Source of the DNA: Rhodopseudomonas palustris
Lineage (GTDB): Bacteria; Pseudomonadota; Alphaproteobacteria; Rhizobiales; Xanthobacteraceae
NCBI RefSeq assembly: GCF_003226555.1
Contig: NZ_QKQS01000023.1
Span: 1,307,263 to 1,371,262, forward strand
Reading direction: 5' to 3'
Length of the DNA: 64,000 bases
In this document: positions 56,755 to 64,000 of the stretch, one piece after another
Position numbering within the stretch: position 1 is the first letter of the stretch
Layout: every line of letters begins with the position of its first letter
Made by a program: the position numbers and the translations under genes
The notes under the pieces: model-generated
What the model was told of the DNA's origin: nothing
Databases searched by the model: none
The model's input: the letters and a program-made list of their open reading frames with translations, nothing else

Positions 56755-57696
56755 ATGAGGGACAACCCTGCTGCTTCGGTTTTATCGGACGTGGATCGCT
56801 TGCGCCTCTATGATCGTGCGCTGAATGCGGCGCGGATCGGCGTCTGGGAGTGTGACCTCGAGACCGAGCGTTTGAGCTGGACGTCGGGGGTCTATGCCAT
56901 CTTCGGCTATCCGGCGGGCAACCCGCTGCGGCGCGCTAGCATTGTCGACCTCTACATCGAGGAATCCAGGCGGCACATGGAGCTCGCCCGCGCCGACGTG
57001 ATCCGCAGCGGCCGTCCGGTCACGCTCGATACCGAGATCCGAACCTGGAACGGCGAAAGACGCTGGATGCGTCTGTCGATCGATGCGCTGCGCGTGGGTG
57101 ACCGTTCGGTGCGGATCTTCGGCTGCAAGCAGGACGTGACTGCCGACCGGCTGTCGATCGAACACCTCCGGAGGCAGGCTGAAACCGATCCGCTCACCGG
57201 TCTCGCCAATCGCGCGATGTTTCAGACGCGCTATCGCGAAGTGGTGGGCGATGGCCTCAATCACGGTTGCGCGTCGGCGCTGGTTCTGATCGACCTCGAT
57301 GGCTTCAAGGATCTCAACGATACGCTCGGCCATCTGGCCGGCGATGCATGCCTGTGCGAGGTAGCGCAGCGCCTCCGGCGTGCATTCCAAAACGCCGGTC
57401 TGATCAGCCGGCTCGGCGGTGACGAGTTCGCCATCATCCTGCGGGCGCCGACCGATCCGGCGCGGATCGCCGAGGTGCTGCAGCGGACAATCGTGATGCT
57501 CGGCCGTCCGCTGTTCTGGAACGGTCATCGCATCAAGGTCAGCGCGTCGATCGGCGCCGCCCTGATCGGCCGCCCGCATCGACGGCGGATCACCGACCTG
57601 TTCGAAGAAGCCGACCTCGCGCTGTATCAGGCCAAAGCGGCGGGCCGCAATCGCGTGCATCTGATAGGGGACGAGGCGCGGAGCCGGGCGGCTTAG
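56755..57696 (+). CDS. PAS-GGDEF diguanylate cyclase
   Basis: Soluble protein of 313 residues. An N-terminal PAS domain at 20-140 (ALNAARIGVWECDLETERLSWTSGVYAIFGYP, PAC end RIFGCKQDVTADR) and a C-terminal GGDEF domain at 150-305 with DPLTGLANRAMF, LIDLDGFKDLNDTLGH and SRLGGDEFAIIL near residue 220. GGDEF active site is intact, and no RxxD inhibitory site is seen five residues upstream. Would make cyclic di-GMP from GTP in response to the PAS signal. ATG 56755 is chosen; ribosome site is weak. Upstream gap of 181 bases without features. Confidence 0.88.
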   Translation: MRDNPAASVLSDVDRLRLYDRALNAARIGVWECDLETERLSWTSGVYAIFGYPAGNPLRRASIVDLYIEESRRHMELARADVIRSGRPVTLDTEIRTWNGERRWMRLSIDALRVGDRSVRIFGCKQDVTADRLSIEHLRRQAETDPLTGLANRAMFQTRYREVVGDGLNHGCASALVLIDLDGFKDLNDTLGHLAGDACLCEVAQRLRRAFQNAGLISRLGGDEFAIILRAPTDPARIAEVLQRTIVMLGRPLFWNGHRIKVSASIGAALIGRPHRRRITDLFEEADLALYQAKAAGRNRVHLIGDEARSRAA

Positions 57697-57779
57697 CTGG
57701 CGTGGAGTGGGCCGTTCGGGTCGGACGGGTGCGGAGTGAAGCCCGCGTGACCGAGGCTGCGGCTGCTTTGGTCAGAAGC

Positions 57780-58070
57780 AGCCTAGTTGGCGGGCAATTC
57801 TCACAGCCAGGATTCCTGCAGCACCGGTTGCGTCGTTGACGAGCACCGTCTCTCCCGCATTTAATCCGGCCCGCCTTGTCAACGCGGCCCAAGACGACAT
57901 GCCTGGGTTGGCGATGACGGCGGCGATGGGCGTCGATACCGTCCGTATGCCACCTACTGTCCATCTGGAACGGCCGTGCGTTCGGCCGTGCTGCCGAAGG
58001 GGATCCTCGGCAGCAGAAAGTGCACCCAATCGGGCCGCCGGACTGGGCGCTCGTCGGTCAATATCAATGT
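57780..58070 (-). pseudogene. Remnant of an MDR-family (zinc alcohol dehydrogenase/quinone oxidoreductase) gene
   Basis: Minus strand between the GGDEF and CMD-family genes shows two pieces in different frames: TDERPVRRPDWVHFLLPRIP with FGSTAERTAVPDGQ followed by a stop, then NPGMSSWAALTRRAGLNAGE with TVLVNDATGAAGILAVRIAR. The second is the classical start of the MDR nucleotide-binding domain (ATGAAG). Both an internal stop/frameshift and loss of the catalytic and C-terminal halves mark it as decayed. Explains most of the 380-base gap 57697-58079. Confidence 0.7.
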
Positions 58071-58079
58071 CCGTTGGTA

Positions 58080-58625
58080 TCAGTCGAGCTCCGGAGTCTC
58101 GCCGTCGGGAAGCGGGAACTGGTAGGCGTTGAGCGTCATCGACACCATTGTGTAGTAGCCGCACAGTCCGATCACTTCGACCAAGCCGCGCTCGCCGAGC
58201 AGCCGCATCGCCTCGTCATACAGCGGCTGCGGCAGCCCCTTGGCTTCGTGCAAGGCTCGGGCGACATCGTAGATCACCTGCGCCTTCGGATCGTCGAGTG
58301 ATGGCGTGCGACGGTCGCGGATCGCGTCGATGATGGCCGGATCGAGCCCGCCGTCGAGCGCCATCTTCTTGTGCGCGTACCATTCGAACTGCGCGGTCCA
58401 GTGCCGCGCCGTCACCAGGATCGCGAGTTCGGATTCCGCCGCGGTCAGCGATGTGTCGTAGCGCAGGAAGGCGCCGAGCCGGGTGGCGTGCCGCGCCATC
58501 TCCGGGCTCGCCAGCCACGCCATCATCGGCGGCGGCGGGCTGCCGCGCTTGCTGGCGATCGACTCGTCGTAGATCGCGCGCTGCTCGGCGCTCATTTCGC
58601 CAGGCGAAAGCAAATTCAGGCGCAT
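58080..58625 (-). CDS. Carboxymuconolactone decarboxylase-family protein
   Basis: Protein of 181 residues of the CMD/AhpD fold: MRLNLLSPGEMSAEQRAIYD, then ESELAILVTARHWTAQFEWYAHKKMALDGGL and GLVEVIGLCGYYTMVSMTLNAYQFPLP. The AhpD-type CxxC redox pair is absent in the central helix (TARHWTAQFEW), so a peroxidase-reductase role is unlikely; a decarboxylase or other hydrolytic role is unproven. AGAGGA nine bases before ATG 58625. Divergent from the acyl-CoA dehydrogenase gene, 164 bases apart. Confidence 0.83.
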   Translation of the reverse strand: MRLNLLSPGEMSAEQRAIYDESIASKRGSPPPPMMAWLASPEMARHATRLGAFLRYDTSLTAAESELAILVTARHWTAQFEWYAHKKMALDGGLDPAIIDAIRDRRTPSLDDPKAQVIYDVARALHEAKGLPQPLYDEAMRLLGERGLVEVIGLCGYYTMVSMTLNAYQFPLPDGETPELD

Positions 58626-58789
58626 CCTCGGTTGTCCTCTTTGGCTGTCGGGCATCCGTTCCCTAGCACATCGCCGCAAGACTGCAGCGCGAGACGGATA
58701 TTGAATTCCACCGCGCGACGCGCCAAGGTCGCCGCCAACAATGCATCGCCGGCGTGCAAAGCGTCGGCGCAAATGTGGATGGAAACCGC

Positions 58790-59974
58790 ATGACCGATCT
58801 CGAACAATTCCGCGCCGAGACCCGCGCCTGGCTGGAGGCTAATTGCCCCGCCGAGATGCGCACGCCGATGCAAGGCGACGAGGACAATTTCTGGGGGGGG
58901 CGCAACGCCACCTTCGCGTCCGAAGCGCAGAAAGTCTGGTTCGAGCGGATGCGCGACAAGGGCTGGACGGTTCCGGACTGGCCGACGCAATACGGCGGCG
59001 GTGGGCTCGACGGCGCCCAGCACAAGGTGTTGCGTGAAGAGATGGCTGCGATCGGCGCCCGCCCACCGCTGTCCTCGTTCGGCATCTGGATGCTCGGGCC
59101 GGCGCTGTTGAAATACGGCAACGAGGCGCAGAAGGCCGAGCACTTGCCGAAGATCGCGCGCGGTGAGATCCGCTGGTGCCAGGGCTATTCCGAGCCGAAC
59201 GCCGGATCGGATCTGGCCTCGCTGCAGACCCGCGCCGTGCCGGACGGCGACGACTTCATCATCAACGGCTCGAAGATCTGGACGTCCTACGCCAATTATG
59301 CCGACTGGATTTTCTGTCTGGTGCGCACCGATCCGGCCGCCAAGAAGCACGACGGCATCAGCTTCATTCTATTCGACATGACGTCGCCCGGCGTGACCAC
59401 CAAGCCGATCCTGCTGATCTCCGGCAAGTCGCCGTTCTGCGAGACCTTCTTCGACAACGTCCGGGTGCCGCAGTCGCACGTGGTCGGCACCATCAACCGC
59501 GGCTGGGATGTGGCGAAGTATCTGCTGCAGCACGAGCGCGCGATGATCTCCGGGATGGGCGGGCGCGACGGCGGCCGGCCGCTCGGCCAGGTCGCGGCGG
59601 ATTCGCTCGGCACCGACGATCAGGGCCGGCTCGACGATCCGATTCTGCGCGGCCAGATCGCCACGTTCGACGTCGACGAGGCGGCGCTTGCCTGCGCGGC
59701 GGAGCGGGCGGTCGATCTCGCCAAGGCCGGGCAACTGCATCCGGCGTTTTCCTCGGCGATGAAGTACTACGGCACCGAGCTGAACAAGCGCCGCCACGAG
59801 ATCCTGATGTCGGCCGGCGGCATCGATGCACTCGAGTGGGAGAGCGAGCGCAGCCACGAAGGCGCCCGCGCCCGCGCCTGGCTGCGCACCAAGGCCAACT
59901 CGATCGAGGGCGGCACCAGCGAAGTGATGCTCGGCATCGTCGCCAAGCGCATCCTCGATCTGCCGGGGGCTTAG
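58790..59974 (+). CDS. Acyl-CoA dehydrogenase, subunit or enzyme 1
   Basis: Flavoprotein of 394 residues. FAD/substrate motifs: WCQGYSEPNAGSDLASLQTRA near 135, FIINGSKIWTSYANYADWIFCLVRT, and C-terminal TKANSIEGGTSEVMLGIVAKRILDLP; the GGTSE(V/I) ending and the missing catalytic glutamate at the usual position are typical of ChsE/FadE26-29-type heteromeric dehydrogenases or CaiA-like proteins. GGA lies eight bases before ATG 58790. A second, shorter dehydrogenase follows on the same strand after a repeat; the pair may form an alpha2beta2 complex. Substrate unknown. Confidence 0.86.
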   Translation: MTDLEQFRAETRAWLEANCPAEMRTPMQGDEDNFWGGRNATFASEAQKVWFERMRDKGWTVPDWPTQYGGGGLDGAQHKVLREEMAAIGARPPLSSFGIWMLGPALLKYGNEAQKAEHLPKIARGEIRWCQGYSEPNAGSDLASLQTRAVPDGDDFIINGSKIWTSYANYADWIFCLVRTDPAAKKHDGISFILFDMTSPGVTTKPILLISGKSPFCETFFDNVRVPQSHVVGTINRGWDVAKYLLQHERAMISGMGGRDGGRPLGQVAADSLGTDDQGRLDDPILRGQIATFDVDEAALACAAERAVDLAKAGQLHPAFSSAMKYYGTELNKRRHEILMSAGGIDALEWESERSHEGARARAWLRTKANSIEGGTSEVMLGIVAKRILDLPGA

Positions 59975-59981
59975 TAGGTGT

Positions 59982-60083
59982 CCTCATCCTGAGGAGCGGC
60001 CGTCAGGCCGCGTCTCGAAGGATGAGGGGCCGCGGCGCTCATGGTTCGAGACGGCGCGCTGCGCGCGCCTCCTCACCATGAGG
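59982..60083. repeat. Palindromic intergenic repeat family C, copy 2
   Basis: CCTCATCCTGAGGAGCGGC, GTCTCGAAGGATGAGG, then ATGGTTCGAGACGGCGC and CCTCCTCACCATGAGG make a 102-bp imperfect palindrome between the two acyl-CoA dehydrogenase genes. Related in plan to 18122-18226. Confidence 0.85.
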
Positions 60084-60128
60084 TCCTCGTATCGTTGCAA
60101 CATCATTGATCTGATCGGAAACTCACCC

Positions 60129-61268
60129 ATGGCTCTCGTCCTCACCGAAGAACAAACCATGCTGCGCGATTCGGCGCGCGGACTGATCGGCGACAAGGCG
60201 CCGGTCGCGCATTTGCGCAAGCTGCGCGACGAGCGCGATGCCACCGGCTTCTCCCGAGAATTGTGGAAGAGTTTTGCCGAAATGGGCCTCGCCGGCCTGT
60301 TGGTGCCGGAGGAATTCGGCGGCTCGGGGCTCGGCTGCGTCGAGGCCGGCGTGGTGATGGAGGAGATCGGCCGCAACCTGACGCCGTCGCCGCTGCTGTC
60401 GACCGCGATCCTGGCGGCTTCCGCGCTCGTTCGCGGCGGCTCGGAGGCGCAGAAGAAGGCTCACTTGCCGAAGATCGCCGATGGCTCGCTGATCGCGGCG
60501 CTGGCGGTCGACGAGGGCGCCAAGCACCGGCCTGCCAAGATCGCGCTGCAGGCGACCCGCTCCGGCAACGGCTTCAAACTGAAGGGCGACAAGGCGCTGG
60601 TGGTCGACGGTCACGTCGCCGATCTGTTGATCGTCGCCGCGCGGAGCGGCGGCCAGCCGGGCGATGCCGACGGCCTGACGCTGTTCCTGGTCGACCCGAA
60701 GGCCAAGGGCGTTGCGATCGAGCGCACCGTGATGGTCGATGCGCACAACGCAGCGCGGATCAGCTTCGACGACGTCGAGGTGAATGCCGATCAGGTGCTC
60801 GGCGAGGTCGATCGCGGCGGCGCGCTGCTCGAGGCGGTGCTGAATCTCGGCCGCGCCGCGGTCGCCGCCGAGATGCTCGGCGTCGCCGACGAGGCGTTTG
60901 GCCGGACGGTCAGCTATCTCAAGGAGCGCAAGCAGTTCGGCAGACTGATCGGCGAATTCCAGGCGCTGCAGCACCGCGCCGCGCATCTCTACACTGAGAT
61001 CGAAATCCTTCGCGCCGCCGTGCTCAAGGCGCTGCAGGCGGTCGACGCCGATGCGGCTCAGGCGCGTGTGGCGGTATCAGTCGCCAAGGCCAAGGCCGGT
61101 ACGGTGACGACGCTCGCAGTGCAGGAAGGCGTGCAGATGCACGGCGGCATGGGCATGACCGACCAGTTCGACATCGGCCTGTTCATGAAGCGCGCCCGGG
61201 TGCTGCAGGAACTGCTGGGCGACAGCGCCTACCATGCCGAGGCGCTGGCGGAGTGGAAGAAGTACTGA
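60129..61268 (+). CDS. Acyl-CoA dehydrogenase, subunit or enzyme 2
   Basis: Flavoprotein of 379 residues. Features: LTEEQTMLRDSARGLIGDKAPVAHLRKLRD, GLLVPEEFGGSGLGCVEAGVVMEEIGRNLTPSPLL, and C-terminal RKQFGRLIGEFQALQHRAAHLYTEIE and VQEGVQMHGGMGMTDQFDIGLFMKRARVL. Conserved arginine and QMHGGxGxT are present; the SEPxAGS loop of the middle domain is replaced by AVDEGAKHRPAK, a trait of the second partner in heteromeric acyl-CoA dehydrogenases. Likely works with the preceding gene. Confidence 0.86.
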   Translation: MALVLTEEQTMLRDSARGLIGDKAPVAHLRKLRDERDATGFSRELWKSFAEMGLAGLLVPEEFGGSGLGCVEAGVVMEEIGRNLTPSPLLSTAILAASALVRGGSEAQKKAHLPKIADGSLIAALAVDEGAKHRPAKIALQATRSGNGFKLKGDKALVVDGHVADLLIVAARSGGQPGDADGLTLFLVDPKAKGVAIERTVMVDAHNAARISFDDVEVNADQVLGEVDRGGALLEAVLNLGRAAVAAEMLGVADEAFGRTVSYLKERKQFGRLIGEFQALQHRAAHLYTEIEILRAAVLKALQAVDADAAQARVAVSVAKAKAGTVTTLAVQEGVQMHGGMGMTDQFDIGLFMKRARVLQELLGDSAYHAEALAEWKKY

Positions 61269-61295
61269 GCTCCCCTTCGTCAGGACGCTTTCGTG

Positions 61296-61407
61296 GTCAT
61301 TCCGGGGCGCGAGCGCTAGCTCGCGAACCCGGAATCCCGAGATTGTTTCGAGATCTCGCCCTGAACCGCGAGATTCCGGGCTCGCGCTGCGCGCGCCCCG
61401 GAATGAC
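61296..61407. repeat. Palindromic intergenic repeat family A, copy 4
   Basis: Arms GTCATTCCGGGGCGCGAGCG and CGCGCCCCGGAATGAC plus CGAACCCGGAATC / GATTCCGGGCTCG over 112 bases. Follows the second acyl-CoA dehydrogenase. Confidence 0.9.
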
Positions 61408-61471
61408 GGACGAGAGGGTGCTATCAGCGGTTGGCGTTCAACGCCAAAGACCTTCAACCCCACCCACAGTC

Positions 61472-61569
61472 GTCATCCCCGCGTATGCGGGGATCCAGTA
61501 TTCCAGAGACTTCGTTGCTGATCGCCGGCGCTCTGCAATACTGGGTCGCCCGCCTGCGCGGGCGATGAC
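61472..61569. repeat. Palindromic intergenic repeat family E
   Basis: GTCATCCCCGCGTATGCGGG, ATCCAGTATTCC, and then AATACTGGGTCGCCCGCCTG with GCGGGCGATGAC: a 98-bp imperfect palindrome of a type dispersed in many proteobacteria. With the family A copy it fills the 336-base gap 61269-61604, which has no gene. Confidence 0.85.
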
Positions 61570-61604
61570 GGCAGTGTGTTCGGCAGCGTCTCGAATCCGA
61601 TCGA

Positions 61605-62639
61605 TCACCTGATCGGCGGCGCGTACTGGATGCCGCCGTGGCTCCAGAGCTGGTTGAGGCCGCGCGGGATGCCGAGCTGGCCGACATTGCGGTCGTAGAC
61701 TTCGCCGTAATTGCCGACGTGGCGGATGATGCGGGCGGCCCAGTCCTTCGACAGGCCGAGATCCTCGCCGAATGCGCCGTCGGTGCCGACCAGGCGCATC
61801 ACGTCCGGCTTCTTCGACTTCAGTGCCTGGTCGATGTTCTGCGAGGTGATGCCGAGTTCTTCGGCGTTGATCATCGCGTACAGCGTCCACTTCACAATCA
61901 TCATCCAGTCGTCGTCGCGCTGGCGCACCACCGGTGCGAGCGGTTCCTTGGAGATGACGTCGGGCAGGATGACGTGATCAGCGGCGTTGGCGAAGGTCTT
62001 GCGCAGTGCGTAGAGCTGCGACACGTCGGCCGTGAAGGTATCGCACTGGCCGTCTTTGTAGGCCTTCACCACGTCGTCGAACTTGTCGGCCTTGACCTCC
62101 TGATACTTCATGTTGTTGGCGCGGAAGTAGTCGGCGAGGTTGAGCTGGGTGGTGGTGCCGTTCTGGACGCAGACCTTGCTGCCGTCGAGTTCGACCGCGC
62201 CGTCGATCTTGCGCGACGCCGGAACCATGAAGCCCTGGCCGTCGTAATAGGCGACCGCCGGGAAATACAGGTCGTAATTGGTCTCGCGCGACATGCTCCA
62301 GGTCGAGTTGCGCGACAGAATGTCGACCTTGCGGCTCTGCAGTTCCTTGAAGCGCTCGCTGGCATCGAGCGGCAGGAACTTGACCTTGGTCGGGTCGTCG
62401 AAGATTGCCGCCGCCACGGCGCGGCAGAAGTCGACGTCGAAGCCGCTCCAATTGCCCTTGTCGTCGGGTGTTGCGAAGCCGGGCAGGCCCTTGTTGACGC
62501 CGCACAGCACGGCGTCGCGGCGGATGGTGCGCTTCAGCGTCTTGGTATCGTAGCGCTCATAAGTGATCGCCGCCGCCGCGATGCCGGCAGCGACCACGAG
62601 CCCGATCGCGAGCCCGGTCTGAAACGTCCGTTTGAACAT
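61605..62639 (-). CDS. Amino-acid ABC transporter substrate-binding protein (AapJ-like), orphan
   Basis: Periplasmic family 3 SBP of 344 residues. Signal peptide FKRTFQTGLAIGLVVAAGIAAAA, then DAVLCGVNKGLPGFATPDDKGNWSGFDVDFCRAVAAAIFDDPTKVKFLPL, STWSMSRETNYDLYFPAVAYYDGQGFMVP and the C-terminal IPRGLNQLWSHGGIQYAPPIR, all as in AapJ (general L-amino acid binding). No permease or ATPase gene lies nearby, so it must cooperate with a transporter elsewhere or act as a paralogue. Confidence 0.9.
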   Translation of the reverse strand: MFKRTFQTGLAIGLVVAAGIAAAAITYERYDTKTLKRTIRRDAVLCGVNKGLPGFATPDDKGNWSGFDVDFCRAVAAAIFDDPTKVKFLPLDASERFKELQSRKVDILSRNSTWSMSRETNYDLYFPAVAYYDGQGFMVPASRKIDGAVELDGSKVCVQNGTTTQLNLADYFRANNMKYQEVKADKFDDVVKAYKDGQCDTFTADVSQLYALRKTFANAADHVILPDVISKEPLAPVVRQRDDDWMMIVKWTLYAMINAEELGITSQNIDQALKSKKPDVMRLVGTDGAFGEDLGLSKDWAARIIRHVGNYGEVYDRNVGQLGIPRGLNQLWSHGGIQYAPPIR

Positions 62640-62685
62640 GCTGAGTCTTTCGTGATGAGCCAGGAAGGCGGGCGCGAGGGGCGCG

Positions 62686-63279
62686 TTACAGCTCGGGCCG
62701 TTGCCGGACCACCACCTTAGTGCCGACCGGCACGCGGTCGTAAAGGTCCATCACGTCGGCATTGACCAGCCGGAAGCAGCCGGACGAAATCGCGGTGCCG
62801 ATGGTGTCGGGCCGGTTGGTGCCGTGGATGCGATACACCGTCGAGCCGAGATACATCGCCCGCGCGCCGAGCGGATTGCCTGGGCCGCCGGCCATGAAGC
62901 GCGGCAGATAGGGCTGGCGCTGGATCATCTCCGGCGGTGGCACCCAGTCCGGCCATTCGGCCTTGCGCGAGATCTTCAGCAGCCCCTTCCACTGAAAGCC
63001 TTCGCGGCCGACGCCGATGCCGTACCGCAACGCGCGATTGTTGCCCTGAACCAGATACAGATAGCGTTCGGAGGTCTGCACGATGATCGTGCCGGGCGCC
63101 TCGGTGGTGCGGAAGTACACCATCTGCTTCTGCCATTCGGGCGGCAGCACGTAGCTGTCATCAGCGACCAGACCGGGCTCGTCGCCGACATCCTGCTGCT
63201 GCGTGTAGCCCGGCACGGACGAAAGCGTGATCAGGGCTGCCGCAACTGCCACCCGGCCCAACAAGCGCGGAAATTTCAT
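62686..63279 (-). CDS. L,D-transpeptidase (YkuD/ErfK family)
   Basis: Periplasmic transpeptidase of 197 residues. Signal-like start MKFPRLLGRVAVAAALITLSSVPGYTQQ, YkuD domain from residue about 75 (TIIVQTSERYLYLVQGNNRALRYGIGVGREGFQWKG), and catalytic motif RIHGTNRPDTIGTAISSGCFRLVNADVMDLYD with nucleophilic cysteine near residue 163. Forms 3-3 crosslinks in peptidoglycan or attaches lipoproteins. GGGGGT precedes ATG 63279; a Met at 63318 upstream lacks a ribosome site. Confidence 0.92.
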   Translation of the reverse strand: MKFPRLLGRVAVAAALITLSSVPGYTQQQDVGDEPGLVADDSYVLPPEWQKQMVYFRTTEAPGTIIVQTSERYLYLVQGNNRALRYGIGVGREGFQWKGLLKISRKAEWPDWVPPPEMIQRQPYLPRFMAGGPGNPLGARAMYLGSTVYRIHGTNRPDTIGTAISSGCFRLVNADVMDLYDRVPVGTKVVVRQRPEL

Positions 63280-63319
63280 GATACCCCCATCGCGAACCAC
63301 CGGTGGGCTATGTATCACG

Positions 63320-63451
63320 TCAGCTCTTGCCGATCCACAACCGCAGCAGCAGCGAGACCAGCGTCACCGCGCCGACACCGGCGAGCCATAGCGCCACGAA
63401 CCACAGCAGTCGTCGTGGCAGCGGGCTCTTCGGTTCAATCGGCGCGCTCAA
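63320..63451 (-). CDS. DUF2474 small membrane protein, accessory to bd-type oxidase
   Basis: Peptide of 43 residues: APIEPKSPLPRRLLWFVALW, then LAGVGAVTLVSLLLRLWIGKS, one hydrophobic helix with basic ends. DUF2474 proteins are encoded directly after the cydB/cioB gene of cyanide-insensitive bd oxidases and are thought to be a small structural subunit, like CydX. TTG start (63451) overlaps the cydB-type stop by TTGA, so translation is coupled; no ATG is available. Confidence 0.78.
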   Translation of the reverse strand: MSAPIEPKSPLPRRLLWFVALWLAGVGAVTLVSLLLRLWIGKS

Positions 63452-64000
63452 TGGTAGCCGGTCTCCGGATCGACCTTTCCGCGGAATACCCAATAGGCCC
63501 ACGCGGTGTAGACGAGGATGATCGGCACCAGGATGGCGACTCCGACCAGCATGAAGATCTGGCTGTTCTCCGGCGCGGCGGCCTGCCAGATGGTGATGCT
63601 GCGCGGCACCACATAGGGCCACAGGCTAATGCCGAGTCCGGCATAGGACAGCGCGAACAGGCACAGGGCGAGCAGGAACGGCTGGTAATCGCGTCGCTGC
63701 GCCAGCGCCCGCAGCAGCAGCGCGGTGACGACGGCGAGCGCGAGCGGGACCTGCGCGGTGGCGAGCACGTTGGGCCAGGCGAACCAACGCTGCGAATAGT
63801 CGTAGCTGAGGAACGGCGTCGCGGCGCTGACGGCGACAATCGCAGCGAGCAGCGCGAACAGCAGCCAGCGGCTCAGCCGATAAGCCATCTCGCGCAGATC
63901 GCCGGTGGTCTTCATCACCAGCCAGGTGGCGCCGAGCAGCGTGTAGCCGACCACCAGCGCGACACCGGTGAGCAGGCTGAACGGTGTCAGCCAATCCCAC
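63448..64000 (-). CDS. bd-type ubiquinol oxidase subunit II (CydB/CioB), C-terminal part
   Basis: C-terminal 183 residues of an integral-membrane oxidase subunit; the frame stays open to the window edge (WDWLTPFSLLTGVALVVGYT at the edge). Family features: LLGATWLVMKTTGDLREMAYR, SQRWFAWPNVLATAQVPLAL, SLWPYVVPRSITIWQAAAPENSQIFMLVGV and terminal WVFRGKVDPETGYH. DUF2474 follows, which marks the cyanide-insensitive CioAB type. The 5' end and subunit I lie outside. Confidence 0.9.
   Translation of the reverse strand, partial: WDWLTPFSLLTGVALVVGYTLLGATWLVMKTTGDLREMAYRLSRWLLFALLAAIVAVSAATPFLSYDYSQRWFAWPNVLATAQVPLALAVVTALLLRALAQRRDYQPFLLALCLFALSYAGLGISLWPYVVPRSITIWQAAAPENSQIFMLVGVAILVPIILVYTAWAYWVFRGKVDPETGYH

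Overview
The window looks like a chromosomal segment of a purple non-sulfur alphaproteobacterium, most likely Rhodopseudomonas palustris or a very close relative. The basis is high G+C DNA, an intact pioABC locus (decaheme cytochrome, MtrB-type porin, HiPIP) for phototrophic Fe(II) oxidation, a FixK-type operator upstream of it, and several families of palindromic intergenic repeats of the kind seen in the Bradyrhizobium/Rhodopseudomonas group. No tRNA, rRNA, CRISPR array, insertion sequence or prophage was found.

Layout. 1-6.5 kb: a cobalamin block with the end of cobQ, cobD(cbiB), a BtuF-like binding protein, cobC, btuD, btuC and a NiCoT cobalt/nickel transporter, the last three under a well preserved B12 riboswitch. 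6.5-9 kb: divergent btaB and btaA for betaine lipid (DGTS) synthesis with PHO-box-like sequences between them, plus a SugE-type SMR gene overlapping btaB. 9.2-18 kb: an NAD-dependent molybdenum formate dehydrogenase locus (LysR regulator, fdsG, fdsB, fdsA, fdhD, fdsD) followed by an oxalate/formate-type antiporter. 18.4-23 kb: a sorbosone dehydrogenase-like periplasmic protein, a diheme cytochrome c and a large catalase.

23.2-28.4 kb: a translationally coupled trio (degenerate acyl-CoA dehydrogenase-like protein, MoxR AAA+ ATPase, CoxE-like VWA protein) followed by an acyl-CoA ligase. This is the least explained gene set here. 28.5-33.8 kb: pioC, pioB, pioA and a 760-bp upstream region of lower G+C carrying the FixK box. 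33.8-41.8 kb: sulfate uptake and activation (cysA, cysW, cysT, sulfate-binding protein, cysH, then divergent cysD and cysNC) with inverted repeats in the cysH-cysD gap. 41.8-43.2 kb: a PAS/HWE histidine kinase.

43.3-52.5 kb: a Dpp/Opp-type ABC transporter with an AtzE-like amidase and its AtzG-like small partner inside the operon, and two divergent paralogous binding proteins. 52.6-57.7 kb: an EF-hand protein and TonB-dependent receptor, divergent Crp/Fnr-type regulator and a PAS-GGDEF protein. 57.8-61.3 kb: a decayed MDR oxidoreductase, a carboxymuconolactone decarboxylase-family protein and two acyl-CoA dehydrogenases that may form a heteromer. 61.6-64 kb: an orphan amino-acid binding protein, an L,D-transpeptidase, a DUF2474 peptide and the end of a cydB/cioB-type oxidase subunit that runs off the window.

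Taken together the region holds electron-input modules (formate, Fe(II), possibly a dehydrogenase/cytochrome pair) and nutrient-acquisition modules (cobalt/B12, sulfate, peptides or amides, a TonB substrate). All protein assignments come from reading motifs and family resemblance; none was checked by database search.
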